Below, piece by piece: positions 33,567 through 42,311 of a stretch of DNA of 43,607 nt. Numbering within the stretch: position 1 is the first letter of the stretch; every line of letters starts with the position of its first letter. The translations under genes were made by a program, and so were the position numbers. A model generated the notes under the pieces. That model was not told the origin of the DNA and searched no databases. It was given only the letters and a program-made list of their open reading frames with translations. The stretch comes from an uncultured Pelagibacteraceae bacterium (GTDB lineage Bacteria > Pseudomonadota > Alphaproteobacteria > Pelagibacterales > Pelagibacteraceae): positions 1-43,607 of the forward strand of contig CACNQY010000009.1 in the NCBI GenBank assembly GCA_902622655.1, given 5' to 3'.

Positions 33567-34349
33567 ATGACGACAGGAACTACTGACTCAGGAACCTATT
33601 ACGTATTCAACAAAAAAGATCAAGAAGTACCAATAGTGTTTATTCATGGTGTTGGTCTTACTCATGAAATTTGGAAGCCTCAGCTTAAATTTTTTAATTA
33701 TCATTCAACTCTTGCTTACGATATTTTGGGTCATGGAAAATCATCCTTAGAAAAAGAGACAGTTAGTTTTGATGATTTTTCTCACCAACTACTTAAACTT
33801 TTGGATCATCTTGATGTTAAAAAAATCCATCTTGTAGGTTTCTCTATAGGATCTTTAATTGCACGAAATTTTGCAACGAAACATAATGAGCGTTTACATA
33901 CATTAACTCTTCTGTGTTCTATTTATAAAAGAACTCAGGAACAACAAAAAATAGTTAATCAAAGGTTTGAGCAAGCAAAACAAGAATTAAAGCTTTCAAA
34001 GCAAGCTTTAAAGAGGTGGTTTACAGATAAATATTTAGAAAATAATCCAGAAATATTTGAAAAAATAAGTTCAATTTTATCTGCTAATAACATGAGCAAT
34101 TTTTTAAAGGTTTATGAATTATTCGTTAATCATAAAAATGATGAAGATTTTAATAAAATTAAAGCTAATACTCTAGTTATGACAGGTGAATATGACATTG
34201 GCTCAACTGTAAAAATGTCTCAAGAATTGAATGCTTTAATCTCTAAAAGTCAATTAAAGATCATTAAAGATGGAAAACATCTTTGTGGTATTGAGTGTGC
34301 TGATGATGTAAATTTAACTATCAAAAATTTTATTGGATCAGATGAGTAA
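33567..34349 (+). CDS. alpha/beta hydrolase (RutD/enol-lactonase-like)
   Basis: This is a 260-residue alpha/beta-hydrolase. The oxyanion-hole HG is in FIHGVGLTHEIW, the nucleophile Ser in VGFSIGSLIARNF (about residue 93), the acid is likely the Asp in MTGEYDIGS, and the catalytic His is in DGKHLCGIE. The pattern resembles RutD and 3-oxoadipate enol-lactonase relatives. I chose ATG 33567 over the TTG one codon upstream. Its 3' end overlaps the aldehyde dehydrogenase start by 8 bp. It probably hydrolyses an ester, lactone or carbamate-like product of the flavin monooxygenase; that is an inference from context. Confidence 0.87.
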   Translation: MTTGTTDSGTYYVFNKKDQEVPIVFIHGVGLTHEIWKPQLKFFNYHSTLAYDILGHGKSSLEKETVSFDDFSHQLLKLLDHLDVKKIHLVGFSIGSLIARNFATKHNERLHTLTLLCSIYKRTQEQQKIVNQRFEQAKQELKLSKQALKRWFTDKYLENNPEIFEKISSILSANNMSNFLKVYELFVNHKNDEDFNKIKANTLVMTGEYDIGSTVKMSQELNALISKSQLKIIKDGKHLCGIECADDVNLTIKNFIGSDE

Positions 34350-35823
34350 ACTTAAACAATATAAAATGTTTATTAATGGTGAGTGGGTTGACTCTGAAAG
34401 TAAAAAAACATTTGAAACTCTAAATCCAGAACATAATGAGCCATGGGCAATTGTTCCAGAAGCAAGTGCTAAAGATGTTGATAATGCAGTCAAGGCTGCT
34501 CAAAAAGCATTCGAGGGTGAATGGCCCAAACTACTTCCTAGAGAAAGAGCTAAATACTTAAGAGCCATTGGAGATCAATTGAGAGAGAATGCAGAGATGC
34601 TAGGTGAAATAGAAACAATTGATACAGGAAAACTTTATAGAGAAACAAAAAAACAAGCAGTATATATAGCAGAATACTATGACTATTATGCTGGTTTGGC
34701 TGATAAAGTTGAAGGTACAGTTTTACCAATAGATAAACCAAATGTTCAAGCAATAACAACTAGAATACCAATAGGTGTTATAGCTGCAATAATTCCCTGG
34801 AACTCACAAATGTTTTTAACTGCTACTAAAGTAGCACCAGCACTTGCAATGGGTAATACAGTTGTGATTAAATCTTCGGAACTTGCCCCAGCTGTTTTGT
34901 TTGAATTTGCAAAATTAATTGAAAAAACTGGTATCCCCAAAGGTGTGGTAAATGTAATCACAGGATTTGGAGATCCTTGTGGTAAAAGTTTAACTACTCA
35001 CAACTTAGTTGAAAAGGTTGCTTTTACTGGTGGTCCTGAAACAGCGAGACATATAATTAGAAACTCAGCGGAAAATTTATCAGAGGTAAGTTTAGAACTA
35101 GGTGGAAAAAGTCCAGTTGCAGTCTTTAACGATGCAGAGCAAGAAAATGCAATAAATGGTATTACAGCGGGAATATTTGGTGCAAGTGGACAAAGCTGCA
35201 TTGCAGGTTCAAGACTTTATTTACAAAAAGGAATATATGATGAATTTTTAGATAAGCTTTCAAAACGAGCATCAAAAATAAAAATTGGAGCACCAATGGA
35301 TCCTGAAACAGAGATGGGACCTTTGAGTAATTTTAAACAATTAGAAGTTATAGAAAAAAATATAAAAGATACTATTAACCAAGGTGGTAAAATTAAGTGT
35401 GGAGGTGAAAGACACTCTTTTTCAAATAAAGGATATTATTTCCCTCCAACAATAATCGAATGTAACAATCATAATCTGCCTGCTGCAGAAAATGAATTAT
35501 TTGGACCAATATTATCAGTAATGAAATTTGAAACAGAAGAAGAAGTTATTTCTAAAATGAATGATAACCAATATGGATTATCTTCTGGAGTTTATACAAG
35601 CAATCTATCTAGAGGAATGAGGGTATCAAAAGCAATTAGAGCAGGCATTACTTTTGTAAATACTTATAGATTAATTTCTCCTTCTGCACCATTTGGAGGT
35701 ATTAAAGATAGTGGATATGGTAAAGAGGCGGGAATTGATTCAATTAAAGATTATACAAGAGTTAAAACAACTTGGTTCTATACTTCAGACGAACCATCAC
35801 TTGACCCTTTTTCAATAAGGTAG
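34342..35823 (+). CDS. aldehyde dehydrogenase
   Basis: The enzyme has 493 residues from ATG 34342. The cofactor domain shows IPWNSQMF and FTGGPETARH; the general base is about Glu252 in LELGGKS and the nucleophile about Cys286 in ASGQSCIAG. FGPILSVMKF and PFGGIKDSGYGKEAG close the catalytic and oligomerisation regions. It is divergent from the two paralogous ALDHs in this window and closer to betaine-aldehyde/phenylacetaldehyde-type enzymes. Overlap with the hydrolase gene suggests it oxidises the aldehyde released in this pathway. An upstream TTG at 34333 is unlikely to be the start. Confidence 0.9.
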   Translation: MSKLKQYKMFINGEWVDSESKKTFETLNPEHNEPWAIVPEASAKDVDNAVKAAQKAFEGEWPKLLPRERAKYLRAIGDQLRENAEMLGEIETIDTGKLYRETKKQAVYIAEYYDYYAGLADKVEGTVLPIDKPNVQAITTRIPIGVIAAIIPWNSQMFLTATKVAPALAMGNTVVIKSSELAPAVLFEFAKLIEKTGIPKGVVNVITGFGDPCGKSLTTHNLVEKVAFTGGPETARHIIRNSAENLSEVSLELGGKSPVAVFNDAEQENAINGITAGIFGASGQSCIAGSRLYLQKGIYDEFLDKLSKRASKIKIGAPMDPETEMGPLSNFKQLEVIEKNIKDTINQGGKIKCGGERHSFSNKGYYFPPTIIECNNHNLPAAENELFGPILSVMKFETEEEVISKMNDNQYGLSSGVYTSNLSRGMRVSKAIRAGITFVNTYRLISPSAPFGGIKDSGYGKEAGIDSIKDYTRVKTTWFYTSDEPSLDPFSIR

Positions 35824-35826
35824 ATT

Positions 35827-36684
35827 TTGTCACTAAAACATACAGGTTTGATTGTTTTGGTGATGTTTTTTCTCGGAAGTGCGTACCCATTAGGTAAATT
35901 TGGTTTGAACGCCTCAATGAACCCTATTTTTTTTGGAGCCTTAAGAATGGGTTTTGTTTTTTTATGTTTATTACCATTTTGCAAAATAATTATTCCTGAA
36001 AAAAAATATATATTACCTTTAATTGGATTTTCTATTTGTATGGGCGCAGGAGTGAATATGTTTTTATATCTCTCAATTAATTCAGTAACATTATTAGCTC
36101 CTATTACAATTGGAGCACAATTATCCATTCCATTTTCAATATTAATAAGCTCTTTATTTCTCAAGGAAAGTATTAGCTTAAAAAAATGGCTTTTTATTTT
36201 TTCATCATTTATAGGGATATTGCTAATATCTTTTGATCCAAAGATTTTAGATGAAATTATTGGTACATTTTTAGTTTTTGGAATGGCTTTTTTTTATGGT
36301 TTGTCTCAAGTTTTTTCAAGATACATCAAAGACCTTGACGTAAAGTTTACTAATTGCATTATGGGAATTGTAGGTTTTTTAGTTTTAATAATTTTTTCTC
36401 AAATATTTGAAGGAAATATTTTTCACCAAATTAAAACTGTAGAGACTAGCGGGTGGCTTGCAGTTATGTATGCAGGAATGATTATTTCAATTTTTGGTCA
36501 TATGATGATGTTTTACCTTTATAAATTTTATCCTGTAGGTATGGTTATGCCTTTTTATTCTCTATTTCCAATCTTTGGATTGGTATTAACTTTTTTTATT
36601 TTTGGTGAAGTGCCCTCTAATATAACAATACTTGGAGGAATAATTGTAATAAGTTCAATATATATGCTTCAAAAAACGAGATAA
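35827..36684 (+). CDS. DMT-family (EamA) transporter with TTG start
   Basis: This 285-residue protein has about ten membrane helices in two EamA repeats (GLIVLVMFFLGSAYPLGKFGLNASMNP...; FLVFGMAFFYGLSQVFSRYIK...). The frame continues directly from the preceding gene: its TAG stop is followed by ATT and then TTG, so the start is TTG at 35827, 3 nt after the stop. The first internal ATG (35863) would cut the first membrane helix in half. This close restart implies translational coupling. It is probably the last gene of the catabolic operon; the substrate is unknown. Confidence 0.82.
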   Translation: MSLKHTGLIVLVMFFLGSAYPLGKFGLNASMNPIFFGALRMGFVFLCLLPFCKIIIPEKKYILPLIGFSICMGAGVNMFLYLSINSVTLLAPITIGAQLSIPFSILISSLFLKESISLKKWLFIFSSFIGILLISFDPKILDEIIGTFLVFGMAFFYGLSQVFSRYIKDLDVKFTNCIMGIVGFLVLIIFSQIFEGNIFHQIKTVETSGWLAVMYAGMIISIFGHMMMFYLYKFYPVGMVMPFYSLFPIFGLVLTFFIFGEVPSNITILGGIIVISSIYMLQKTR

Positions 36685-36692
36685 TTTTGTCA

Positions 36693-36721
36693 TTGAATTG
36701 TTTGAATAATCGTCATTTAAT
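36693..36721 (+). promoter_or_regulatory. candidate promoter of the Liv-type binding-protein gene
   Basis: TTGAAT (36693-36698) and TTTAAT (36716-36721) are separated by 17 bp in the 75-bp gap before the binding-protein gene. The predicted start near 36728 would leave a leader of about 32 nt ending in the Shine-Dalgarno GAGGA (36750-36754). Confidence 0.35.
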
Positions 36722-36759
36722 TGCATTTTTATAAATTGTTAACAATATAGAGGAAGATA

Positions 36760-37950
36760 ATGAGAAAACTATTTATTGCTGCATTTATGTTTGTTTCAAC
36801 GTTTACAACAAACTCATTTGCAGACGGACATGCTATCAAGATGGGAATCATTTTAGGATTTACGGGTCCTATTGAATCTCTTACTCCAGCAATGGCTGCC
36901 TCAGCTGAGCTTGCTTTTAAAGAAGCTTCAGACTCAGGTTCGTTATTAGGTGGAAAATATATTAAAGCTGAAAGAGCAGACTCAACTTGTGTAGACTCTG
37001 CAGCTGCTACAACAGCAGCTGAAGGTTTAATTTCAAGTGGTGTTGTAGCAATCATGGGAGCAGACTGCTCTGGTGTAACTGGTGCGATTGCAACTAATGC
37101 AGCAGTGCCAAATGGTGTTGTGATGATTTCACCATCTGCTACTTCTCCAGGATTAACTACTTTAGCTGATAATGGATATTTCTTTAGAACAGCTCCATCA
37201 GACGCTAGAGGTGGTCAAGTTTTAGCTGATATTACAAAAGATAGAAAAGTAAAAACTATTGCAGTAACGCACACTAATAATGACTACGGTAAAGGTTTAG
37301 CAGATGTTTATGTAGCAGCTGTTAAAGCTCATGGAATTAAAGTAACAGCGGTAACAGCACATGAAGAAGGTAAAGCTGACTATGGAGCTGAAGTTGCAAC
37401 ACTTGCTGCAGCAGGTGGAGATGCTTTGGCTGTTTTAGGTTACTTGGATCAAGCAGGTGGAATGATTATACAAGGATCATTAGATGCTGGATCATTTGAT
37501 ACTTTCGTTTTATCTGACGGTATGATTGGTGACTCTTTAACAGATAGATTTGGTAAAGATCTTAATAAATCATTTGGATCACTTCCAGGATCAACTGGAA
37601 AAGGTGCTGGTAAATTTGCAGAAGTTGCAAAAGCTGCAGGAATTGATTCTTCAGGACCATATACTGGTGAGTCATATGATGCAGCTGCTTTAATTTCTTT
37701 AGCGATGCAAGCTGGAGGCAAAGCAGATAGAGCAACTGTACAAGCAAACGTAATGGCTGTTGCTAATGCACCAGGAACAAAAATATATCCAGGTGAACTT
37801 AAAAAAGGTCTTGATTTATTAGCTAAAGGTAAGCAAATAAATTATGAAGGCGCTACTGCTGTTGAATTTACAGATGTTGGTGAAGCTTTTGGATCTTTCC
37901 TAGAAAAAGAAATTAAAGGCGGAAAATTCAAAACTAAAAAACAAAGATAA
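36760..37950 (+). CDS. livK: branched-chain-amino-acid-type ABC substrate-binding protein
   Basis: The protein has 396 residues. The signal peptide is MRKLFIAAFMFVSTFTTNSFA with cleavage before DGH. The mature protein is a type I periplasmic binding fold of the LivK/AmiC family: IKMGIILGFTGPIESLTPAMAASAELAF at the start, then MGADCSGVTGAIATNAAVPNGVVMISPSATSPGLT, which carries the usual ligand-contact Ser/Thr residues. Members bind amino acids, amides, urea or aromatic acids. It is codon-rich in Ala/Gly compared with its neighbours, as expected for a highly expressed protein. The matching permeases and ATPases are encoded convergently downstream. An intrinsic terminator follows. Confidence 0.9.
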   Translation: MRKLFIAAFMFVSTFTTNSFADGHAIKMGIILGFTGPIESLTPAMAASAELAFKEASDSGSLLGGKYIKAERADSTCVDSAAATTAAEGLISSGVVAIMGADCSGVTGAIATNAAVPNGVVMISPSATSPGLTTLADNGYFFRTAPSDARGGQVLADITKDRKVKTIAVTHTNNDYGKGLADVYVAAVKAHGIKVTAVTAHEEGKADYGAEVATLAAAGGDALAVLGYLDQAGGMIIQGSLDAGSFDTFVLSDGMIGDSLTDRFGKDLNKSFGSLPGSTGKGAGKFAEVAKAAGIDSSGPYTGESYDAAALISLAMQAGGKADRATVQANVMAVANAPGTKIYPGELKKGLDLLAKGKQINYEGATAVEFTDVGEAFGSFLEKEIKGGKFKTKKQR

Positions 37951-37962
37951 TTTTTTATCTAT

Positions 37963-39150
37963 TCAAAAAACCCCAGTAATTTTATTACTGGGGTTTTTTT
38001 TTAAATCAGCTCTAATGGTAGAAAGAGCTATGATAATTAGAAAAATCAAACATATTGAATTCATAATTTTCCAGCTAGTTAAGCTAAGAAATATTCCAGC
38101 GGATAAACTCGCTGCTGCCTGAACAGAATAAACTATTAAGTCATTATATCCTTGTGCTCTAAATTTTTCTTCTTCTCTGTAACACAAAACAAGTAAGCTT
38201 GTTCCTGAAATGAATAAAAAATTCCATCCTAACCCAAGAAAAATAAGTGCAATCACATAATTAATAAAATTTTGTTCAAATAAACTGGTAATAATTGTCA
38301 CCAAAAATAACAAAACACCCATATACATAATTTTACTATGACCAAATCTTTTAATTAAATTTCCAGTAACTAGCGAGGGCAAAAACATAGCTGCTATATG
38401 AAGCTGAATAACAAAGCCAGTCTTCGACAAACTTATTTTCTCCATCAAATGCATGCTTATAGGAGTGGCTGTCATTAAGAAAGTCATTACTGCATACGCA
38501 AAAGCCGAAGCTACAAGCGCCTGTAAAAATCTTGGTTGAGAAATAAGTTCCAAAAAACTTCTTCCAGTTTTATATTGATTGTTAGATGTTTTTTCTGGTT
38601 CCTGATAAAATAATAAAAATATTGTTGATGAAATAGCTAATGATGCAAGAGCAAGATAAGAACCTGCATACATATGATCTGTAATAAACCCTTTAGAAAT
38701 GTTTGCAATGTTTGGACCAATAAATGCTGAACCTATGCCTGCTAATAAAATTATAGAAATTGCCTTTGGTGCATAATCTTTACCTACAATCTCGACTGCT
38801 GCAAAACGATATTGATGACTGAAAGCTATTCCTCCACCAATTAAGAAGCATCCTAAATTATATAAGACAAAACTTTCTATAATTATAGAGTATGCGGTTA
38901 AAAGAGATGCAAAACATGTTCCGATTGATGCATAAATAAATCCCAATTTTCGTCCAATTATACTCATTAGCTTTGCAGCAAAAAAAGCGAACAATGCAAC
39001 TCCAACAACTGACAAAGCCATTGGAAGGGTTGCTAAAGATTTGATTGGACTAAATTTTGAACCAATTATACCACTTAAAAATACTGTGACTGGAGCAGCT
39101 GTAAAGGCAAAAATCTGACTTAAAATAAGTAACGAAAGATTTTTATTCAT
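37963..39150 (-). CDS. MFS transporter
   Basis: This 395-residue major facilitator has about twelve membrane helices. The loop between helices 2 and 3 (AAKLMSIIGRKLGFIYA) is the usual GxxxDRxGRR/K-like motif in weakened form, and a second cytoplasmic loop reads GNLIKRFGHSKIMYMG. The substrate is unknown. The last codons (KNPSNKITGVF, stop at 37963-37965) are read through the opposite side of the bidirectional terminator. The start codon overlaps the stop of a 23-codon micro-ORF (TAATG), linking it to the LivGFHM operon. Confidence 0.85.
   Translation of the reverse strand: MNKNLSLLILSQIFAFTAAPVTVFLSGIIGSKFSPIKSLATLPMALSVVGVALFAFFAAKLMSIIGRKLGFIYASIGTCFASLLTAYSIIIESFVLYNLGCFLIGGGIAFSHQYRFAAVEIVGKDYAPKAISIILLAGIGSAFIGPNIANISKGFITDHMYAGSYLALASLAISSTIFLLFYQEPEKTSNNQYKTGRSFLELISQPRFLQALVASAFAYAVMTFLMTATPISMHLMEKISLSKTGFVIQLHIAAMFLPSLVTGNLIKRFGHSKIMYMGVLLFLVTIITSLFEQNFINYVIALIFLGLGWNFLFISGTSLLVLCYREEEKFRAQGYNDLIVYSVQAAASLSAGIFLSLTSWKIMNSICLIFLIIIALSTIRADLKKNPSNKITGVF
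37965..38002. terminator. bidirectional intrinsic terminator
   Basis: CCCCAGTAAT (37971-37980) pairs perfectly with ATTACTGGGG (37984-37993) around a 3-nt loop. A run of six A lies on the left and nine T on the right, so the element works in both directions. It ends the Liv binding-protein message 14 bp after its stop and can also stop transcripts from the convergent MFS gene, whose final codons lie inside it. Confidence 0.9.
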
Positions 39151-39221
39151 TAAAAGAATAAATACTTGTCAGCCATATACAAAGCCCAAGCAGCAGCAGC
39201 ACCTAATATAATATATTTCAT
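39150..39221 (-). CDS. 23-residue single-pass membrane micro-protein (putative)
   Basis: An ATG at 39221, 5 nt after the LivM stop, opens a 23-codon frame whose TAA stop overlaps the MFS start codon (TAATG). The peptide begins MKYIILGAAAAW and ends ADKYLFF: a hydrophobic core with a lysine near each end, as expected of a small transmembrane peptide. It fills almost the whole 76-bp gap between two transporter genes. No Shine-Dalgarno sequence is visible, but coupling to LivM upstream could supply ribosomes. It could be a regulator or assembly subunit of either transporter, or only a coupling element. It is unrecognised and too short for family assignment. Confidence 0.5.
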   Translation of the reverse strand: MKYIILGAAAAWALYMADKYLFF

Positions 39222-39226
39222 TTGGT

Positions 39227-40597
39227 TTACTTTATTTCTATTTTTTCTGGAAGTATACCTTTAGGTCGATACCTCATTATAGTTAATAACCCTATTCCTA
39301 TAACTAAGAATCTAAAATATGGTGCACTTTCTATTAAATGAACTCTTACTGAATTTGTCTCAGGTAAATGAGATGTAAATAAATTTATTAAAAATAAAGC
39401 CATAGGAGCAGCTTCCACCCACAAGAACCAGACAACAAATCCTCCTAATATTGCACCAAAATTATTACCTGTGCCTCCAACTATAACCATTACCCAAATT
39501 ACAAATGTATATCTCATTGGTCTATAACTTCCTGGTGTAAATAAACCATCATTTGTAACCATCATTGCTCCAGCAATGCCAACAATAGCTGACCCTAAAA
39601 TAAAAATAAATAAGTGCTCTTTAACTATATTTTTTCCCATTGCACTTGCAGCCTCCTCATTATCTCTAATGGCTCTCATTTTCCTTCCCCAAGGTGAATA
39701 CAGTGCTTTCTGAGTTACAATTAACAAAATAATAACCACAGATAAAAATAATCCAGTAAAACAAAGTTTAACATAAATCGATGAAGCATCAATAACCATC
39801 TGACTAAGAGCATCTTGTCTCTCAGTGAGTGAATTTATCATACTAAGTTTTTTTGCATGAAAAGTTTCAACAAGATTTATAAACCACTGAGATGTTTGAA
39901 GATCTATTTCGTAAGGCGCTGGCCTTTTTAATCCTATTACATTTTTAACTCCTCTTGCCAACCACTCTTCATGTTTAATTATTGATACTACTATTTCTGC
40001 AATCAATAATGTTGCGATGGCAAGATAGTCTGCTCTAAGACCTAATGCTATTTTTCCAACAATAAAAGCTAAACCACCGGCTAAAAAAGCTCCACCAATC
40101 CATGAAAATAAAACTGGTAAACCCATTCCTCCTAGAAATCCAGTTTTAGCAGGATCAACAGCTTCTATTGCCTCTATACCTGGCGTAGCTGTAGATCTTA
40201 ATAATAATATTCCTCCTATTATTACGAATGTAATCCCATAAGTTCTATATTTTGATTTATCAAAGTGTTTAAGCAAGTAACGAATTAAAACAACCATTAC
40301 AACAATTATCCAAAAGCAAATTAGAATATTTAATCCACCTGCTTGCCATGCTTGTTGTACTGGATCTACTGACACTAAAACAACTGCTAGACCTCCAAGA
40401 GCGGTATAGCCCATAATACCAAAGTTTATTAATCCAGCATAACCCCATTGAATATTAGCTCCTATTGTCATAACTGCAGAAATTAAGCAATAATTAAGTA
40501 TTGTTAGAGCAATTGACCATGACTGAAATATTCCTACTAATAGAATTAATATCAGCATAATTGAGTAAGCTGCTATTATATTTGAATACTTTCTCAT
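39227..40597 (-). CDS. livM: Liv-type ABC permease (LivM)
   Basis: This 456-residue inner-membrane permease is somewhat longer than typical LivM. The ATPase-contact loop is GRKMRAIRDNEEAASAMGKNI at about 310-330, and GAMMVTNDGLFTPGSYRPMRYTFVIWVMVIVGGTGNNFGAILGG is the family's C-terminal signature. Extra residues (about 110-170 and 235-275) enlarge two loops. Four bases overlap the LivH gene. It pairs with LivH, LivG and LivF to import the ligand of the binding protein at 36760-37950, probably an amino acid or amide. Confidence 0.9.
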   Translation of the reverse strand: MRKYSNIIAAYSIMLILILLVGIFQSWSIALTILNYCLISAVMTIGANIQWGYAGLINFGIMGYTALGGLAVVLVSVDPVQQAWQAGGLNILICFWIIVVMVVLIRYLLKHFDKSKYRTYGITFVIIGGILLLRSTATPGIEAIEAVDPAKTGFLGGMGLPVLFSWIGGAFLAGGLAFIVGKIALGLRADYLAIATLLIAEIVVSIIKHEEWLARGVKNVIGLKRPAPYEIDLQTSQWFINLVETFHAKKLSMINSLTERQDALSQMVIDASSIYVKLCFTGLFLSVVIILLIVTQKALYSPWGRKMRAIRDNEEAASAMGKNIVKEHLFIFILGSAIVGIAGAMMVTNDGLFTPGSYRPMRYTFVIWVMVIVGGTGNNFGAILGGFVVWFLWVEAAPMALFLINLFTSHLPETNSVRVHLIESAPYFRFLVIGIGLLTIMRYRPKGILPEKIEIK

Positions 40598-41604
40598 ATA
40601 GTTTTGCCTTTAAATATTCCAGAAGGTCTTATCAATAAGACTATTACTAAAATTGAAAATGAAACTGCGAATTTATAATCTGTAGATAATAATTGCATAA
40701 GGGATTCTGGTTCCATGCTCTCAGGTACCAAATAAGCAATAAATCGTTTATAGGCATATGTTATAAAGATTTCTGCAAAAGCTATTACATATCCACCAAG
40801 AAAAGCTCCAAACGGATTTCCAATTCCTCCTACAATTGCAGCAGCAAAAATAGGTAACATGTTATTAAAATAAACAAATGGTCGATAGCTTTTATCTAAA
40901 CCATATAATATACCACCTACTGTAGCTAAAATCCCAGCAATTACCCAGGTTATAAGAACAACTCTTTTTGGATCAATTCCTGAGAGTAAAGCTAAATCTT
41001 CATTATCTGAATAAGCTCGCATACTAGTTCCAGTTTTTGTTTTATTTAGAAACCAAAACATTATTGAAACTATTATTAAAGTTACCACAATGGTTATAGC
41101 CTGAGTTGATTTAAGTGTTAAACCTTCACTTAAACCAGTCATTTCTTTAAATTCTGTTGCTTTTAAAATAAATTTTTCTCCGTCTAAAAATCTTCTATCA
41201 GATGGACCTATAATAATTCTAATAATTGCTTGAGTAACAAACATTACACCAACACTTACCATTGCAAATTGAACTGGGGGACTTTTTTTTATCCTATAGT
41301 AACTAAAAACAAACTTATCAATTAACAGCATATATAAAATCATCATTATGATAGCGAAAGGAATTGTTAACAGAGCTGTTGGTAAAAAACCAAGACCTAA
41401 ACCTATTGATTGGAAATAATATGTTAATAACACAGCAAACATAGTTCCAAATGACATCATGTCTCCAGTAGCAAAATTTGCAAATCTTAAAACTGCATAT
41501 ATCAGTGTTACAAAAATTGCACCTAAAGCTAATTGAGACCCATAAGCTAAGGCTGGTATTATTGTAAAGTTTGTTAATACTACTATTGCATTTATAAAAT
41601 CCAT
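40594..41604 (-). CDS. livH: Liv-type ABC permease (LivH)
   Basis: The permease has 336 residues and about eight membrane helices. Landmarks are ALGAIFVTLIYAVLRFANFATGDMMSFG at the N-terminus, the ATPase-contact loop GTSMRAYSDNEDLALLSGID at about 193-211, and PIFAAAIVGGIGNPFGAFLGG near the C-terminus. These match the LivH/UrtB family. The gene overlaps its neighbours by 1 bp (LivF side) and 4 bp (LivM side), so all four components are translated from one message. Confidence 0.92.
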   Translation of the reverse strand: MDFINAIVVLTNFTIIPALAYGSQLALGAIFVTLIYAVLRFANFATGDMMSFGTMFAVLLTYYFQSIGLGLGFLPTALLTIPFAIIMMILYMLLIDKFVFSYYRIKKSPPVQFAMVSVGVMFVTQAIIRIIIGPSDRRFLDGEKFILKATEFKEMTGLSEGLTLKSTQAITIVVTLIIVSIMFWFLNKTKTGTSMRAYSDNEDLALLSGIDPKRVVLITWVIAGILATVGGILYGLDKSYRPFVYFNNMLPIFAAAIVGGIGNPFGAFLGGYVIAFAEIFITYAYKRFIAYLVPESMEPESLMQLLSTDYKFAVSFSILVIVLLIRPSGIFKGKTI

Positions 41605-42311
41605 TATCCCCCTAAAAACGACCGTCTTACCTCTGGATCATTTAATAATTCTTCACCAGATCCTTCAAATTTATTTTGTCCAGTAACTAAAACATATCCT
41701 CGATCTGAAATACTTAAAGCTTGTTTGGCATTTTGTTCTACCATGATTATTGCAACATTTGTCTTTTTAACTTTAATAATATGTTCGAATAGTTCATCCA
41801 TTACTATCGGAGAAACACCAGCAGTTGGTTCATCTAACATTAAAACGGAAGGTTCGCTCATTAATGCTCTACCAAGAGCTACTTGTTGCCTTTGACCGCC
41901 AGATAGTTGTCCAACTATTTGTGATTTTTTTTCACTTAATATGGGGAACAAATTGTATATATTTTCTATCATTTGGTCTAAACCCTCTTCTCTTAAAAAA
42001 CCTCCTATTTCTAAATTTTCTTTAACTGTTAACTCAGCAAATACATTTCTTGTTTGTGGTACAAATGAAATTCCTTGTTTAACTCTGTCTTGCGGTGAAA
42101 TATTTGAAATATCATTTCCATCAAGAGTCACACTGCCTGATTTTAAATTTAGAAGTCCTAACATTGCTTTCATGGCAGTAGATTTTCCTGCTCCGTTAGG
42201 ACCCAAAATTGCTACAATCTCTCCTTTATTTGCATTGATACTACATGAGCTAATAATATCAGGTCCGTCTCCATAACCTGCTGTCATTTGTGTTCCCTCA
42301 AAATAAGCCAT
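41604..42311 (-). CDS. livF: Liv-type ABC ATPase (LivF)
   Basis: This 235-residue ATPase has Walker A GPNGAGKST at about 37-45, Q-loop FVPQTRNVF, signature LSGGQRQQVALGRALM and Walker B VLMLDEPTAGVSP. The length and the SISDRGYVLVTGQNKFEGSGEELLNDPEVRRSFLGG C-terminus are those of LivF/UrtE. It overlaps LivG and LivH by one base each. It energises uptake together with LivG. Confidence 0.93.
   Translation of the reverse strand: MAYFEGTQMTAGYGDGPDIISSCSINANKGEIVAILGPNGAGKSTAMKAMLGLLNLKSGSVTLDGNDISNISPQDRVKQGISFVPQTRNVFAELTVKENLEIGGFLREEGLDQMIENIYNLFPILSEKKSQIVGQLSGGQRQQVALGRALMSEPSVLMLDEPTAGVSPIVMDELFEHIIKVKKTNVAIIMVEQNAKQALSISDRGYVLVTGQNKFEGSGEELLNDPEVRRSFLGG

Noticed and set aside
36729..37721. 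Minus-strand Ala/Pro-rich open frames opposite the Liv binding protein
   Set aside because: They mirror the Ala/Gly-rich codons of the real gene and contain no recognisable domain.
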